Of a stretch of DNA of 64,000 nt, positions 62,588 through 64,000 are shown piece after piece. Location of the stretch: assembly GCF_000003605.2 (NCBI RefSeq), contig NW_003155237.1, positions 108,787 through 172,786 on the forward strand. The letters are read 5' to 3'. This DNA comes from Saccoglossus kowalevskii. Lineage: Eukaryota; Hemichordata; Enteropneusta; Harrimaniidae. The translations under genes were made by a program, and so were the position numbers. Position 1 is the first letter of the stretch. Every line of letters begins with the position of its first letter. The notes below the pieces were generated by a model. The model ran no database searches, had not been told where the DNA came from, and saw nothing but the letters and a program-made list of their open reading frames with translations.

Positions 62588-64000
62588 GTAAGTTTATATA
62601 TATATATATATATATATAATGTAAATAGTCCCTCAGATATGGAACTATTACCTCTTTCACCATCTGTGTTAATTGTTGTAACCTTCCACAAAGTAGATCT
62701 GTAGATCAGAAACAGATGATTATGTTGTTTCACTTGTGAGGTCACAGAAAGTGACAAAAAGTAATAATTGCTTCAGCCGAATAATCAGAATCACAAATTA
62801 TTTAAATATAAGCAGTATTTAGTCACTTATTTGTAATACTAGTAGTAGTTTCTAATTACTGTTAATTATTTTTAGATGGAAATAGCTGAAACTATTGTTT
62901 GCATGATATCAGAAAATTGTTGCTATTGCTATCCCATATTTGTACAATGTCAAACAGGGCATTTGCATATAACCTTATTAGGAAAAGTAAATTCCATATA
63001 AGGAGTGACCCACTCACAGCTTGGCTTGCTTTCTACAATAACAATAAGAAACCTGTCAGCCCTGTGGGCATTCTATTTGCATTCTTGTACTTTATTCACA
63101 AAACAGTCCCACTGCTTGGATATAAAAGATGTATAGTAATAAGTACCGGTAGATACAGCAAATAAAGCACTTTGACTGTATGTCATTGCACCGATTGCTG
63201 GTATATACTCTCACTACGGTGCTATAGACATCAGTTTATAGTTGATTGATGACAAAAGGTCACATGTCATGTAGTTGGCTCAATGTTTGAGGGTTTCTAT
63301 TGAAATATGAGTTAATTTATTACATAAAGGGTTTATTTCAGCCTAGTGGGGCTATATATATAACACATTATCAAAGCAATATACTTACGTTTAATGAGCG
63401 TTAATGTTACCAGCACTATTATAACTATGATCATTTAGAACAGTTAATATTTGCCGGTTGAACTATTACTTTAATATATTTAAAAAAAAAAATAATTCTT
63501 GTGAAAAAGGAAAAACAATACTTTTGAACTTTGTCGTTTGGAAACAGCTGGTGAGCTAAAAATAGCTCTCCTGAACACAGTGACATGTGAGTGATTAGGG
63601 GAGCGGTGATATTAAAGTGACAATAGCTGTAACTATCGATTTTTTTTCTCAGATTTTTATTTTTTATATTACACATTCCCTGTGTCATTAGTGTCGATTT
63701 GTAATGGCTATCACTGAAATGTGAACACTGAAAGCACAGTATATATGCTACATATCGATGTTGTACTTTAAATCACTTGTAAGTGGAAAAAGATGGCTGC
63801 AGGGTTCCTTACGGGTCTCCAGAGGGTGAAACCTCTGGGATTACGGTACAAGATGACAACTTTAATGGGGGCCCGGTGAAATGTCAAATACACACCATCT
63901 TGTATGGCAAACCCTCTCATGATCTATTGTTGCTTTAAAATGGTGTGAATTGGAAGAGTGATACTTAGCTCTAGTGGATCTTTCATTTAAGCAAGTCGTT
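62588..64000 (+). other. Nesprin intron 12 (partial)
   Basis: Begins with a (TA)n run at about 62595-62618. Contains the second copy of a dispersed repeat at 63613-63700. A small GC-richer stretch near 63785-63880 opens 28 codons from ATG 63793 but has no convincing splice site. No next nesprin exon was found. Confidence 0.5.
63613..63700 (+). repeat. Dispersed repeat fragment (copy 2)
   Basis: Shares AATAGCTGTAACTATC, CTCAG and TTTTTATTTTT with 26501-26590, same orientation. Confidence 0.6.

Noticed and set aside
63793-63879. 28-codon frame MAAGFLTGLQRVKPLGLRYK.. as a possible leader exon
   Set aside because: No strong donor in a usable phase and it lies downstream of nesprin exon 12; resemblance to a targeting peptide is too vague.

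Overview
The window is genomic DNA from an AT-rich animal. Evidence: GT-AG introns up to tens of kb, vertebrate-like protein families split into short exons, many small inverted-repeat transposons (MITEs), a tRNA-derived SINE and several minisatellites. A non-vertebrate, probably marine, bilaterian fits best; the phylum cannot be fixed from sequence alone.

Layout. (1) Positions 1-4630, plus strand: the last four exons of a membrane/receptor-type guanylate cyclase (catalytic-domain C-terminus, stop at 2394-2396). Three minisatellites surround these exons: a 54/55-bp array upstream, a 37-bp array in a strict three-monomer order that starts at a splice donor, and a 39-bp array that starts at the stop codon, fills the 3' UTR and leaves a 733-codon frame open. 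(2) Positions 4630-9530: mostly non-coding spacer with two unrecognised minus-strand coding-like stretches and a pentanucleotide microsatellite. (3) From 9534 to the end, plus strand: the 5' part of a nesprin (SYNE1/SYNE2 family) gene. Twelve exons encode an N-terminal leader, the paired CH actin-binding domain and the first spectrin-type helices. The gene continues past the window; the KASH end is not here.

The most notable feature is the 36-kb first intron. Besides the canonical first exon at 9534, which resembles the vertebrate SYNE1 N-terminus, I find three more segments with a start codon, an open frame and a good donor, all ending in phase 1 as the CH1 exon at 45793 requires: 33525, 38711 and 43647. 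These are candidate alternative promoters and first exons giving nesprin isoforms with different N-termini. The 43647 exon has an exact 55-bp donorless copy 2.55 kb upstream. A 48-bp in-frame cassette, with a GC donor or read-through to a stop, may lie in the CH1-CH2 linker at 54881.

The introns are filled with AT-rich DNA and dispersed elements: six copies of a TA-flanked MITE with TIRs reading CTGTAAAATACTTTATTTTC, a related second family, TTAA-flanked MITEs, a TTTGCTCT-type element, a tRNA-derived SINE and two more minisatellites. No tRNA, rRNA, CRISPR or prokaryotic feature was found. Exon joins are inferred by eye from splice motifs, phase and family resemblance; no alignment or transcript data were used.
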